From Anseranas semipalmata (Eukaryota > Chordata > Aves > Anseriformes > Anseranatidae): a DNA stretch of 64,000 bases. Every line of letters starts with the position of its first letter. The first letter of the stretch is position 1. The stretch lies in assembly GCA_013399115.1 (NCBI GenBank), contig VXAA01005253.1, positions 163,567 through 227,566 on the forward strand, read 5' to 3'. Positions 25,935 to 37,530 of the stretch are shown in pieces. The notes beneath the pieces were generated by a model. That model had not been told where the DNA came from. It did no database searches and saw only the letters and a program-made list of their open reading frames with translations. The position numbers and the translations under genes are program-made.

Positions 25935-28098
25935 CCTGTTTTCTTCTTTGGCTTTGTTTTGTTTTGTGCATGGAGTTTGGATACTTAAATGAAATATACC
26001 GTTACAGAAGGTATCACAGAGCCTCAGTCCTGCAATCTGACCTGCCTGGGCAGTGGTTTAGCTGTCTACCTATGTTCTATCCATTATGAACCCGGCTTTG
26101 GGGTTTTCTGTTTGAATTCATTTGTACAGCTATAGAACAGCTAGAGAACCCACCCTCCCTCCAGCTTTTAGAAAATTGTTTCCTTTCTCAAAGTAAATGA
26201 GCCCTTGATATGTCTTCCAGTCCAGGTGAATCTTTATCAGAAGTAGTAATCTGTGGTATATTGAGTGCTTGGAAGATTGGGGCTTATGCTATTAGTTGCT
26301 TTTATATAATGCTGTATAAAAGGACATAGTACACAGGGCGTTGTTTACACCCAGAACCCATTGCAACACAGGCAAGCACACTTAGAACAGTAAGCTCTTG
26401 CTTTGGGTACCATTGTCCTGGCCATCAAGATGTACTCAGCACTAATGATGTTGCACAGTCATTTTGGCTTTTAATTTCCTTTTGATAATTCTTGGTCCCA
26501 GTGTTGCCATAGGCCTCTTTGTCCTAACTTCCACCTTTTCTCTTGTGCAGAGCTCAGCAAAACCAAGGCTTTGAAATAGATGAAAGAAGAGAAACTGAAG
26601 AGGAAGTCGAAGGGAAAAGGACCGCATAATTTTTGAGGAAGAATCTGCATGCAACTGAGGAAGAAATCAAAGGGAGAGCATCTCACTGCAGCCAGGCTGA
26701 GCAGAATGACAAGTGCAGGGGAGCTGCTGGCTCAATATAAAACAGATAAAACAATATTGCTCTGAATTTCGTGTAAAGGTAGTGAGTTCAGTTTATTTTT
26801 AAGTGTTGAATAATTCATCTTTCCTTTACTTAAAGCCCAAAGAAAATCCTTCAAGAAATTCAATTTATATCACAGTGCCCAGGTATACCTTCTTTCCCCC
26901 TTCCCTTCTGGCTGTCAGTGAGTACACTGACATGATATGAAAATGAGATAGCAGGATGTCGTCTGAAAGCAGATGGAGAGGAAAATTAAAGCAGTAGACA
27001 CACAATTAGATCTATGCCTCCCCATGCTTGGGAAGCCATACATGTAAAATAGGGAAACACTGCCCTGGCCCAGAATAGATAGGTCCCCAGCACAGGGCTT
27101 GGAACTGGAGGACACAACACAAATCTACGTGAATAGGATATTGAGTAATGTGAGAGCTAAAGTTTCCTCTGTCTCTGTTACATTTTCAGAGTGCCAGTGA
27201 AAGGGGGAAGGAGAGCTGACAAGTACCCAGAGGCAGAAGGCAGGGAACGTGGTGGTCTTGAACTGTTCTGGACAGACCAGGAGACAGACATGAAGAAGGA
27301 CAAGGGAGCAGGGAAAGGGTACTGCAAATGGTCAGAAGCATGAATAGAAGCTTTCTCTGGCAAGTAAGAGAGGGAAGTTTGAGGGATGGTTTAAGTTTAG
27401 AAACATGGCTCAAATTGCTGGTTTTGAGCCCCGTTTCTGAACAAAATTGCCCCAGGACCTTCGTCTGCTGCAGCCTATGTTTGCACAGAAAGGTGCATCT
27501 CCCCAGGCTGTGCCCTCTCTCCACCACCACCCTACCTTCTGCCAGTGAGAGCCAGTCAAAATCAGTGACTAACATGCCTCTGCCAGCAAGAGGAGGGGGT
27601 TTCACTGCAAAACATGCTTAGCTGCTTGCATTCAAAGTGCCCACTGATGGGGTGTTTGTTCCTGCTCTGCAGTAAACAATGAAAGCAAATGTAAGCAATG
27701 TCCCATGAAGTGGCCCATGAATCTCAGTCCAGATGTAAATTCTGCCTGCTCATTGGCTCGTATATGACTCCATGCCGAGATGGGACCTCACCATACTGAA
27801 AGAGTGAAATACTGACAGGACAGGAGCATCCATGGCAGAAAGCGAGTCAGCAGGATCCCACTTCCCATCCAGCAAGACGAAAAAAACTATTGTTTCTGGC
27901 AAAGACTATGTTTTGAACCTCAGGAGTGTGAAAATAGTAAGAGATTTATGAATTTTTCCTCGATGTATGTAGCCTTTAGCCTTCAGCCAGCACAAGCTAA
28001 CATTGCAGAGCCTACGTGTGCTGGGCATGCTGGGAACAGTGCAGGGATGGAGGAGGACAGCTAAGCTCATCTCTCACTTTTGTGCCCAAGTTACACAA

Positions 28099-28372
28099 GG
28101 AAATAAGAACATGAAGGCAGATCAAAGGTCCATCTAGCTCAGTACCTTGGTAGGGGCCAGCAGAAATTCCTTAGGGAAGATCCTTGAGAATGGGAAACGC
28201 AGAGGCTGAGGCTCCACTTGGCATGCTCTCCTGGCTTCCAGCAACCAGCAACTTAAAGGTTCTCTGGGACCAGGGTTGCATCCAGACCACCAAGTTTAAC
28301 AGCCACCATGGACTTACCCTCTCTGAATCTATCTAATCCCTTTTTGGACCCATTACTCCACAGCTCTGTGAT
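28099..28372 (-). mobile_element. Ancient amniote CR1-like 3' end, antisense
   Basis: The plus strand begins AAGAACATGAAGGCAGATCA, followed by AAAGGTCCATCTAGCTCAGTA, and later has TGAATCTATCTAATCCCTTT and ACTCCACAG. This is the characteristic phrase order of an old CR1 subfamily, common in turtle and crocodile genomes and read here as its reverse complement. It is heavily diverged. It ends about 230 bp before GUCY1B2 relic exon h. Confidence 0.7.
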
Positions 28373-28600
28373 AGCTGCACACACACACAGACGCTACTTG
28401 GCAACGACACGTGCACCCTTGTGTATATGGGAGAATCCGAGAAAACCTACACTTGTTAAAAGAAAATAAAAATTGAAGAAAGCCTAGCCCTTCGGAGCCT
28501 TCCTTCCCTCCCACTCCTCTTTTGAGGCCTTGGTTTCTCAGCCCACCACGGAGTATGTGCGCTGTCACCCCTGCCTCCTCGCTCCTCTATCTCCTTGTAG

Positions 28601-28687
28601 GGGCAGATGCTGCAGGAAGCCTCACCAGTGAGATGGTCACTGTTGTGAAGGGCACTGTTGGTGACCAGCTGCTCACCATGAGCGGTG
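28601..28687 (+). pseudogene. GUCY1B2: GUCY1B2 relic exon h: cyclase domain piece
   Basis: An 87-bp segment has a strong acceptor (CTCTATCTCCTTGTAG) and a consensus donor (G|GTGAGT). It is open throughout and reads SLTSEMVTVVKGTVGD then QLLTMSGG. The beta-subunit cyclase domain has LTS, VYKVETIGD and VVGG (or TVSG in beta-1) at the same spacing. The exon ends in phase 1 just after the glycines, consistent with a following valine codon starting with G. Several strongly conserved residues differ, including the Tyr of VYK. The catalytic glycine-rich turn is recognisable, but without the missing neighbours no cyclase fold could form. Confidence 0.75.
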
Positions 28688-31600
28688 GTGAGTACATCAA
28701 AGGCTGGCTTTAAAATGGTCCTGACACTTTATTTCACGCAAGGGGAGGTGGGCTGAGGATGCTGCAGATGAGCCTGGCAAAAGCCAGGTCATACCTCATC
28801 TGGTTCCTATGGCAAGTAGCACCCTGAGGGCCAGATTTTTTCTGCAGCACTTACGTGCTCCACTCCTCCGATTGCCCTGGGAGCGAGGCAACAAAAAAAA
28901 AATCTTTAAAATCCCTTTAAAATCTGCCCCTTTGGTGTTGCTACTACATCCCTAACATCTTACCTCTGCTTGGTGCTGGCAGAAGCTGTGGCTTTGTTTG
29001 CTGACCTGGGTTTGCACCTGGTCCCTGGCTGTTCCCAGAGCAAAGACTCATGATCACCAGTGCCAGTGAAAACCTCCGCTAAGCCTGATGGACCTGCACA
29101 GCACCAACGGGATTTGGCAGCAGGGTTTTATGTTAGTGTTAAACCCAACTGTTGCTAAAGGGCATCACTGCTAGGTTCCCACTGTAACAAAACCATGCTG
29201 AAAGCCAGATTTCAACCACTGCACTATGTGGAACACTTTAACGTGAGTTAAAGGGGTTTTATAACCTGATTTGGCCTTATTTGCTCTGAGGACTGCTGCC
29301 ATTGAGTACAGCAGTAATCTAGTCTGGTCACAGCAGAGTTCACACTTTTATGGGTTGATGACGAGTTACTGTGAGGGTCATTTACTTTGTGTAGAACAAG
29401 CCATCAGCTCCCAAGCTGTATTGGCAACCAGTCCTGCTGATGCTGAATCTCCTGCCTCTCCCAGGGCTGTTTGCCTGTAGCAGCCCTGTTTCAAAATCAT
29501 GAGTGACCTTCATTGCTGAGTTTTGGAGAGTGTTTTATGTTTGTTCTACACTTCTCTTCCTGTGTTTGGAATCTCCTGGGGACATCATAAAATTGCTATT
29601 GGCTTCATGGGGAAATGGAGGCAGATGAGTCAGTAGAGCTCCAAAGAAGATAAAGGGATATAAGAATGCAGACACCCCGTGCTTCTATAGCATCGCTCCT
29701 CAGCCCATCATCCTCACCTCTGGTCTGCCAAGACACAGTTGTGAACCAGGAGGGGCATCATTCTCAGGACTTTGCCCTCTGTTCGTTTGGTCTGATACAT
29801 TTCTTCAAGCCACCTCACATGCATTCTATCGACCTGGTTATGTTCCATCGTGCTTGTCTTCCTCCATCTCCTATAAGCAAGTTTACAGCTTGCTTTTTGG
29901 TTTTGTCATTGCTTCTTTTGCTGCAAGGTCTGTAGAACTTGGGATATGGAGATGACAACAGGAATCAGAAGCGAAGTAGTAGCTCTGTAAGGCAGAGCTG
30001 GACTCAAAGCACCAGCTGAGCCCAGGAGAACGAGCGAGTCTCTCGGGAGAGCACAGGCATCTAAGAAAGAGGCTTGTCATCTTGGCCAGAGTTTTCTCCT
30101 GGGGTGGCTAACTAGCTAGGTCTGTTCACAATGAAGACTGCTTGGAGATTTTCCTGGCAATTTTTTAACACCTCTTCTTGTTCTCACTTGTTATCTGTCA
30201 GCAGCTGAAGCCAGTAGGCTTAATGGAGAGTGTATGAAAGGGAGCAGTGAAGAGTGGCTTTCCAATCATATGAGGACACAGCTCTTTAGCAATGGCAATG
30301 GACATCCTAGGCTTAGTGTTTTGTCATAATACATGCAAAATAAGGAACAATACAATGCAGAAAAGTTGATATTGAGCACTTTAATGAAAAAAATAATGAG
30401 TTTTCAGCCCAGACTTTAAAACGCCAATAATGTGTAATAAAAAAGGTAAACAGAAGTGTTCAGTGCTTTTGCTGTTGAGTTCCAAAATGAAAAAAAGATG
30501 AAGATTTGTTGCTTAAGGAAAAAAAAAAAAAAGGAAAAATAAAGCAGTGTAGAGCCTTTTTCTTTGGCTGTTAATATAAAGATGATGAGATATAATGTTA
30601 TGACACAGTGACTGCCCTTTAAATGAGGAAAGAGCCCCCAAACTTTGGTTTGCTAATATGACATTCATCGAGAGACTATTTTAATAAAAACCATACAGAA
30701 TGAGGGAGGGTATCTACAAGCTGAATCTGGATCCATAATTCAAGTCTTCTACACTGTACAGAAGATTCAGAGGTAACATTGACCAAGGACTTTGGCTCCC
30801 TATGCTTGATTTCATTCACAAGTGAAGCGCAGCGCAAAGTTAAGCATGGGGAGCCAGAGATCCGGTAGTAGGCGGCCCATGTAATACTTTGGCTAAGAAA
30901 CCGAGATTGTGTTGTCCTCTAAGGTCTGGAACAGCAAGTACCTAAGAGTTATTACTTACAGCTATAGCATGTATTTTTCAACCTGGGGTCTCTGTGACCT
31001 GTGGAGACCTGGAATACTTTTTGTTAGTGTGCTTAAATTCACTAAACAGCACTGCATCTTTCCCTTAGAAAAACTTCTAGGGGTCTGCAAATGGGGAACA
31101 AAAAAGGTGGAAACCACAAATTTACAGAATTGAGTAAACCTGTGATTTCTGGCCCTGACACCTGGTTGATTCTTGTGATGATGGGGTCTGTCCCGCCTTA
31201 ATATCTGCTCAGATCTGCCTAAATGTTTTGTCTCTGATTTCTTCCTTTTCTGATGCAGACATTCCTAAAGTCAATCCCCATAAACATCTCATAGTAGCTT
31301 GGTTACTCTTTGTCACAATTTAGCCCTCCATTGTAAGAGCACCAGATGCCTCACCAAGCTGCATAAGCACCATTCGATTTAGCTCAAGGGGATGTAGACA
31401 CAGAAAGACAAAATGACTTGGCAAAGGTTGGGATATGAACAAGAGAAAGAGTTGGGACTCTCAACCTCCACAATCCCTTCCTTTCTGTGAGCTAATCCAG
31501 AGAAAAGGTCCCACAAGCACACCCAGGCCCAGCCCTGGGAGATATAAGAGCACATAAGTGTTTATGGCTCCTGCAGAGCTGGCAAATATTAACTCTGTCC

Positions 31601-34600
31601 TATCTTCATGAGCTCACGTCTACCCTTCCTGACTAGAAACCATGTGAAGGCAGTGCTGAGCTGCGGTTATTGTTACGGCCTCTTTTATCTGACTGTGGAC
31701 CACATTCACACAACTTCCACTGAGCCTGGAGCCCAGCAGAGCCCCAGCCTGCAACAGGCCAGGCAGACATATCATTCCTGATGGCATGGCCTGCACTAGG
31801 CTGGGCATTTAGCAGCAGGGCATTTAGCTGGCCCAGGTAAAGGACACAGAGAACAGGGAAGAGAGGGCTGGTCCTGATGCCACCTTGTCCCTTCATGCTT
31901 CTGGGAGATGCAGAGATGAGCTGAGAGGGGAGTAGAGCAGTTTGAGGTGATTATGAGCTCTGATGGGGCTGTAGAAACACGAGGCCTGTCAATACCGTTA
32001 TAGTGGATCATTGCAATTCCAATGTTACAGACCAGCTCAATGGGGCAGGGGAGGAAGGAGTTTGAGAGGAGACTCCCTGAGATGTCCCGGCTGGCCCAGT
32101 GCAGTCTGTTTGTTTATTTGTTTAGATTCTTTATGGCTACTCAGTATTATCACACCTCTTAGGCTTCCTCTGGAGAGGCTCAGCAAGTGGGACCAACTGT
32201 ATTTGGATGACCACAGCACTATTGTGAATAAGCAGCCAGCAGCAGGAAGCAAGCTTTAGGAAGGAGACGTTCAGCTCTAGCAGCCCAGAACCTCAGCTCT
32301 TTGCTTGGTTTTATGCCATTTTATATATGTGTTAAATGAAGCAGAAACTATTGTATCTTCTGGCATCTGGTGTTAAAACTACAATGCCTTTGAAGGATAT
32401 TCCAAGGAAGTTTTTCAAGCTCTTCCATGACCTACGTGAAAAAAGCTTGGCCTCCCATCCTTGGAGGATTATCTATGTCCAAATGACACAAGGGGAGAAG
32501 ATGAGGATTTCATGGTCATTAAATCATTCATTTCTTCCTAAAGGGAAGAACTTTTAGCCTAAATGTTGAAGAGGGATATTGGTTGTCAACCTTAGGGGTA
32601 ATTTACCTTCCTGGATACCCCATTTCTATTTTCTGCTCAATGTCCTACCAGAAGGTGCCAAAAATGAAGTGAGAATTAGTGATTAAATGTTTGGATTATT
32701 TCTGCTATTTATAATAACAGTGGGCAGCTAAGCTGCATTTACTTGCAATGTTCAATCACTTGTGATCATGAGCATGAAACCTCTCCCAGAGGACACCCAA
32801 GTACCTTCTTTAGTGACCAAAGACATCACGTTATTTTTTCAGGTGATAGGGCAAAGGCTGCAGCCTTAGACTGCAGGAGGACTCCTCCAGGAGCAGGGGG
32901 ACAATTAACAGGGCACCCCTTGGCTGTTTTGTGGCCACTGGGTGATTGGCAAGCTGCTCACAGATGAGGCCAGCTAGCTGTCCTTGGAAACAGAGGCCAG
33001 AGAGTACCTGGGAGAGGTATTGCAAAAGTATGACTGCAGAATGACCGGCCCAAAGGGGTGAAGCCAGATGTGGAACTTTCCCTGCTCAGTAAATGAGGCA
33101 TGGTATGTATGCACCCAGGAAATGTACTCGTGACCCTTATGTGATGGTCTCATCAAACCAGACCCTGCAGGGAGGCAAGGGGCTGCAAACTTTCAAGCTA
33201 GAAAGGAGCTTGAGTACTGTGGGACGTTCTTTCCTCATAAGAGCAGGTTGACCTCCTGCCCGCTACCTCCCTCCTCCCTCTTATGGACCACATCTGACCT
33301 TAAAGACGTCTGGTAATGTCCATGCTTTGATTAAGGCCAGTGAGAATTATTGATTTTCCATGTGGGGAGAGACTATGTGTTGACTGAAACAGAAAGAAAA
33401 AATTTCCCCATGTTCAGCAGAATGAAACAATTAATTCTGGCAGACTGAAGCAGTGGAAGTGACTCCAAACATACACTTTCCTTCCATTGACATGGAGCTT
33501 TAGAAAAGCCAAAGGGGTAAAGAAGACAATAACACAGGGACATCAGGTGTCCTAGGCAAAGCCAGTGAAAGAAATAGGTTTCTCCCTACTTTGTGCCTGA
33601 AGGTCTTATGCAACAGGGGGCTCTCACCTGGGCTGTGTACAAATGGGTTTCAGAGCTTTGGTCTACCCATTTAAAACTAAAAGACTTGCGTTGGAATCTT
33701 GTGAGAGGATGGACAATGCTCTGGATGTTCATGTTACACTTTTATAAAAATCATCATTGTGTATACAAGAGGAAGTAAGTGTGAGGACGACTTCAGGTGG
33801 ACAGTGAGCACCCATCTTCTTGTGCTGGACATTGAGAAATGAATCACAATAGCTTCAGACAGGATTCTGGGGAAAATATCCTGATGGTGGGGATATTCAG
33901 TTGGAGAGCCTCTGCTCATAGCCCTGAAACAGGCAGCAGGGGTATTTTAACTCAGGTCAAAAGTATTTGAACCTATTGCCTGTGTACTAGGTAGTTAGGG
34001 TAGGCTCCAAAAACAACCTCTCTTTGCAAAAGGGGCCCAATTTCCCCTGAGAAACCAACCCCTCCAGATGGAAATGGTTTGTATCAGAAATGTCAGGACG
34101 GAGCATAAATAATGCCGGTGGCCACCCACTGTTGGCCTTTGGCAAATTAAAGGTGTACCCAGTCCCTCATCTCCAAATGCATTCACTTAATCAGCATTGC
34201 CACAGGTACAAAAAGAAGGATAAGCATGACTTGGGAATTTACCAAGCCTTTGAAGACACGGTATGATGGCATATTTGTTACCTAGACTCACTGGCTGCTA
34301 ACCATGTCGTTTACTTGGGTGGCTTGTTCTGCCAAGTCCACATAAGTCATCAGGAGAAATGCAAACACGTTTCCAATTTTTTTACATGAATTAGAGTCAC
34401 AGCACAGGCTCTCTTATGCTTTGCTTCTATGGAAAATACTTTTTTTTCTTTTGTACCCGGCAGTTTTCCTCCTACACTTTGTGCAGACAAATAAACAGCT
34501 ACACAATCTAGCCAGGGAGGTTAGCAGGCCTGATACTGTGCTGAGCCAGTCTTTTACATATGTTATATATTCACCTTTTCTCTGGCATCTGCATTGCACT

Positions 34601-36899
34601 TGGGAAAACACTCGCACGCAAAGGGATGGGCTCTGGGGAATGGAGAAACATTATCTAGCACGGGAATACTCAATTAATTTTCAGCAAGCAGCTTTTATAA
34701 TACATAACATACACTTAACATAATACACTTTGGGCTTGTGCCAGAGATTCTAAATGATTAGGCTGTATCAATTTACTCTTGAAACACTGATTAAAATCTC
34801 AAAACTTTTATAGCAAATGATGCATGAACCAGAATCTGAAATGTGATGATTGAAATATTGCAATGTCACAGATTCATCACACAGCCTTTCCAAATCTACT
34901 CTCGGTTTCAGCTGGCCCCTTAAATGTTCTGCTCACACATCCTAGTGATCAGCTCTTTTCTCTCGCTCCATCTCCCCCTCCCCAACCCTCTGCTTCTTGG
35001 AAAGATAATAGCCAGGCCTTAATTGAAGCAAACAGGTCATTAAAATAGTAATTTTGTAGACATTCGCACTGACAGACATTCATTCACTGCCAAAGACAAG
35101 CAAAGAATCAAGGACTGGATATTCCATGCACATTAATTCTACCACAGGCCCAATCAAAGTTAAACATACTGTTTAACATTACTGTGAGAAATTTCCACTG
35201 GGCACAGAATTTAGACAAAGAAAAACAAAAAATAACTATTCAGCTCTTGCCCTGTGAATCATGCCCTAGCCTTGAAGCAGGTTTTGACAAACCATGTCAT
35301 ACCTTCTCCCATGAGATGGAAGACTCTAATATCCTATTTCTTGGTGCATACTCACATCTCATCAGCTGTTGCAGATAAGACAGGTCAAGTCACACCGATT
35401 ACTTTTACGACCTCTCTGTAGGACGGCTCTCATCACAGTGTCACTAAAATGCACTTAGTTCTCACTGCAGTCCAGAAACTCCAAGCCAGATTTCCTGCTG
35501 TGTTAAGCAGAGTGTCCAAAGACGAGGCCTGACCTAGAAACCACTGCACTAGAGGTGTCTTGAAATGATAGTTTAGCAGCAAGCCATTGCTATAAATCTA
35601 GTATTGGGTCTCAAAAGTCTGTGAATATAGGTATACTTGGCCTTCTCCAGACTGCCAATTACGGGTCCCCTCCACAGCTGTCAAACCTGTGGTGCCTCCA
35701 GGGAGAAGTGATGTGTGATCCAGATAGTCTGCTAGTGAGGACGTCCTGACCTGCTCCAAGAAAGGAGAGCGGTCATCGCCCTGAAGGTAGGCATCTGAGC
35801 CTAGACTCATCCCATTTAACTTCAGGTCAAGTTGAGAGTCTTATTACATAGGATTTTTTCCCACTATCAGTGGAAAGAGGCACCAACAAAGCCTTTGTCA
35901 GCACTCAAACAGAGACACACTTCTGTCTCCAGTGACTCTGGAGAGAACTGAGCTCCTAACAAAGCGTTCAGTTACATGCCTAGAATGAGGTGGGGTGACC
36001 TGGACCAGGCAGTACCCATCGGAGCTGCCTCCACATGAACTGCCTATGTGCTCCATTGCCAAGTCCATTGACAGGTTAGGACCAACATGCCTGACCATGA
36101 CTGGCATCCCGTTAGCATCTAAGGGTGCAACTAGAATCTGGGGAGATGACTTCTGTTCCGAATGTTTTAGAGGCTACACAAAGGAGGGAGAAGTCAGAGG
36201 AAAAACTCATCATCATCTTCAGGTGATCTCCCCCAGAGGCTTTCCTCCTTCCCGCTTGTGATCACAGTGCTTTCACACTATGCTTTCTGTATGTTTGAAC
36301 CCATGTCTGTGAGCTCTCCTGGTCCACCTTGTCTCACGTGCCACCATTAAGGGACAACTTCTATGCTCTTTTCAGAGCTTTTTCTCTGCTCCAGCTCAGG
36401 CTGCATGTATGCAAGAGGCAAAAAAAAAAAAAAAAAAGAATGAGATCGTTTTTCAATTCTCATCTCAGACATTCAGCCTGCTAGCCAGGGTTACTGGAAT
36501 AAAGCAGGGAAGCTCTTTTTCCATAGCAAGCCATCTGGTTGACATAGACTCACACTGATGCTAATCTGTTGGTTTCTTTCTTTTTATTATTTTTTTTTTC
36601 CTGAGGAACACTTCATCTGCAGCTGTAAATTCAGACCTGCTCCCTCTGTGTGCAGAGCATTCATTTTGCACACATATTTATTACCGCATTATGCCCCATT
36701 GTAGGTGTCAGGAAATCATTGTTATCCTTGGTGTGTCTACGTTGTTCTAATGTCAGGGATGTACTTTCAAATGGAAATTAAGCAATTATGTTTCACATGG
36801 GGAAACCTGACAGACGCATAGATTTTTACACCACTGGCAATGTCGCTGTCACAAAAGCAGACATTGTTCTCGGAGGACTGTCAAAGAAATATAATGTAT
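28688..36899. other. Intergenic DNA, no supported gene
   Basis: The last exons of GUCY1B2 should lie here, but no convincing segment was found. A weak hint near 29.25-29.40 kb is described among the rejected items. The rest is AT-rich single-copy-looking sequence with an A18 run at 36420-36437 and short T runs near 36.59 kb. The span about 34.7-35.2 kb is compositionally uniform and repeat-free, but conservation cannot be judged from one sequence. Confidence 0.5.
36420..36437. repeat. Poly-A run
   Basis: Eighteen consecutive A bases. No retroposon body with this tail is recognised to its left. Confidence 0.9.
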
Positions 36900-36910
36900 T
36901 TCAAGAGCAA

Positions 36911-36942
36911 AGGGGGGTGGGGAGGGGACCGAGGCGGGGGGG
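36911..36942 (+). other. G-quadruplex-prone G-run cluster
   Basis: Four G runs of six, four, four and seven bases lie within 32 bp and end at an ambiguous base (N at 36943). This satisfies the simple G-quadruplex pattern on the plus strand. It marks the left edge of a CpG-rich patch. The N probably reflects sequencing trouble in the G run. Confidence 0.8.
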
Positions 36943-37530
36943 NCATAGATCACGGGGCTGTTTAACTTCAAAATGCAATAACGACGCGACAATGGGGCTA
37001 CTTAACTCATCCTTGAAAAACAGTCTTGGAGCGCCCTTTTAAAACACAAATAAATGCTTTCAACTCTATCTTCACCTCCACGCCGGGTTAAACCAGGATG
37101 CTACTGTACGTTTGCTGTTCGCACCTGTTAGGAATTTAAGTGCATCCCGGTTCATCCAGCTCCAGTTGGCCAGGCAGCATCCTCGGGGCAGGGAGCTGCG
37201 CTTCTTCACCTGGTGATGACCGAGCCCCTTGAGATGGGGACGGGGGCTTCTGCTCAGCCGCTATGTCCCGCATCCTTGTACCCCTATGGCCCACATCGTT
37301 GTAATGCAGCGCACAGTGTCGGCCTAAAGCCTCGTATGGCACAGCCCTCCCTCCTCCGCCTCGCCTTCCCCCAGTTATTTTTGGTTTGTTACAGGCTGCA
37401 TTCAGCAGTCTTTTGTGTAACTCTCCCCTGCCCTTGGTCATAAGCTTCATACTGCTCCCCTGGGGGTGATCGACCAACAGCAGTCCGAACCGGCAGCCAC
37501 TGAACGCGGACCAGGGGCTGTACTCGTGCC
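36911..37530. promoter_or_regulatory. Isolated CpG-rich patch (candidate CpG island)
   Basis: By eye I count about 30 CpG dinucleotides in roughly 620 bp, for example ACGACGCGAC near 36.98 kb and GAACGCGGACC near 37.51 kb, whereas flanking kilobases have only a few. GC content also rises above half. Bird CpG islands usually mark promoters, but no recognised first exon lies nearby: the RNASEH2B start is outside the window, and GUCY1B2 runs toward this patch from the left. It could be the promoter of an unrecognised non-coding transcript, an enhancer or a remnant. Confidence 0.5.

Larger units (their letters stand above)
20812..28097. other. Large intron-like gap in GUCY1B2 pseudogene
   Basis: Between relic exons g and h I expect at least one exon carrying the cyclase metal-binding core, but I could not find it. 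It may be deleted or too decayed. The stretch holds low-complexity T runs near 25.9 kb, a palindromic relic near 25.1 kb and a possible old repeat fragment at 22530-22563 (TCCATTGACTTCAGTGGG). No other gene is supported. The open frame at 23641-23946 has no family resemblance. Confidence 0.5.
11988..28687 (+). pseudogene. GUCY1B2: GUCY1B2 (soluble guanylate cyclase beta-2) unitary pseudogene
   Basis: Soluble guanylate cyclase beta subunits carry an N-terminal haem-binding H-NOX domain, a PAS-like domain, a coiled coil and a C-terminal cyclase domain that makes cGMP. Eight segments in this span translate, in the right order and strand, to pieces of the beta-2 subunit as I remember it from rodents: two H-NOX pieces, a linker piece, three PAS-region pieces, a coiled-coil piece and one cyclase piece. 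Most begin after a plausible AG acceptor, and several neighbouring phases fit. In-frame stops (12062, 12567, 19504, 20579, 20681, 20779) and frameshifts (near 19524 and 20677) rule out a normal product. Introns are retained, so this is a decayed gene and not a processed copy. The first exon, the exon with the metal-binding core of the cyclase and the last exons were not found. The pseudogene converges on RNASEH2B, its expected neighbour. Confidence 0.85.

Noticed and set aside
29250..29400. Fragments such as DLALFALRTAAIE and VTVRV, faintly like the later part of the cyclase domain
   Set aside because: Matches are short, in different frames, with wrong spacing and no clear splice sites.
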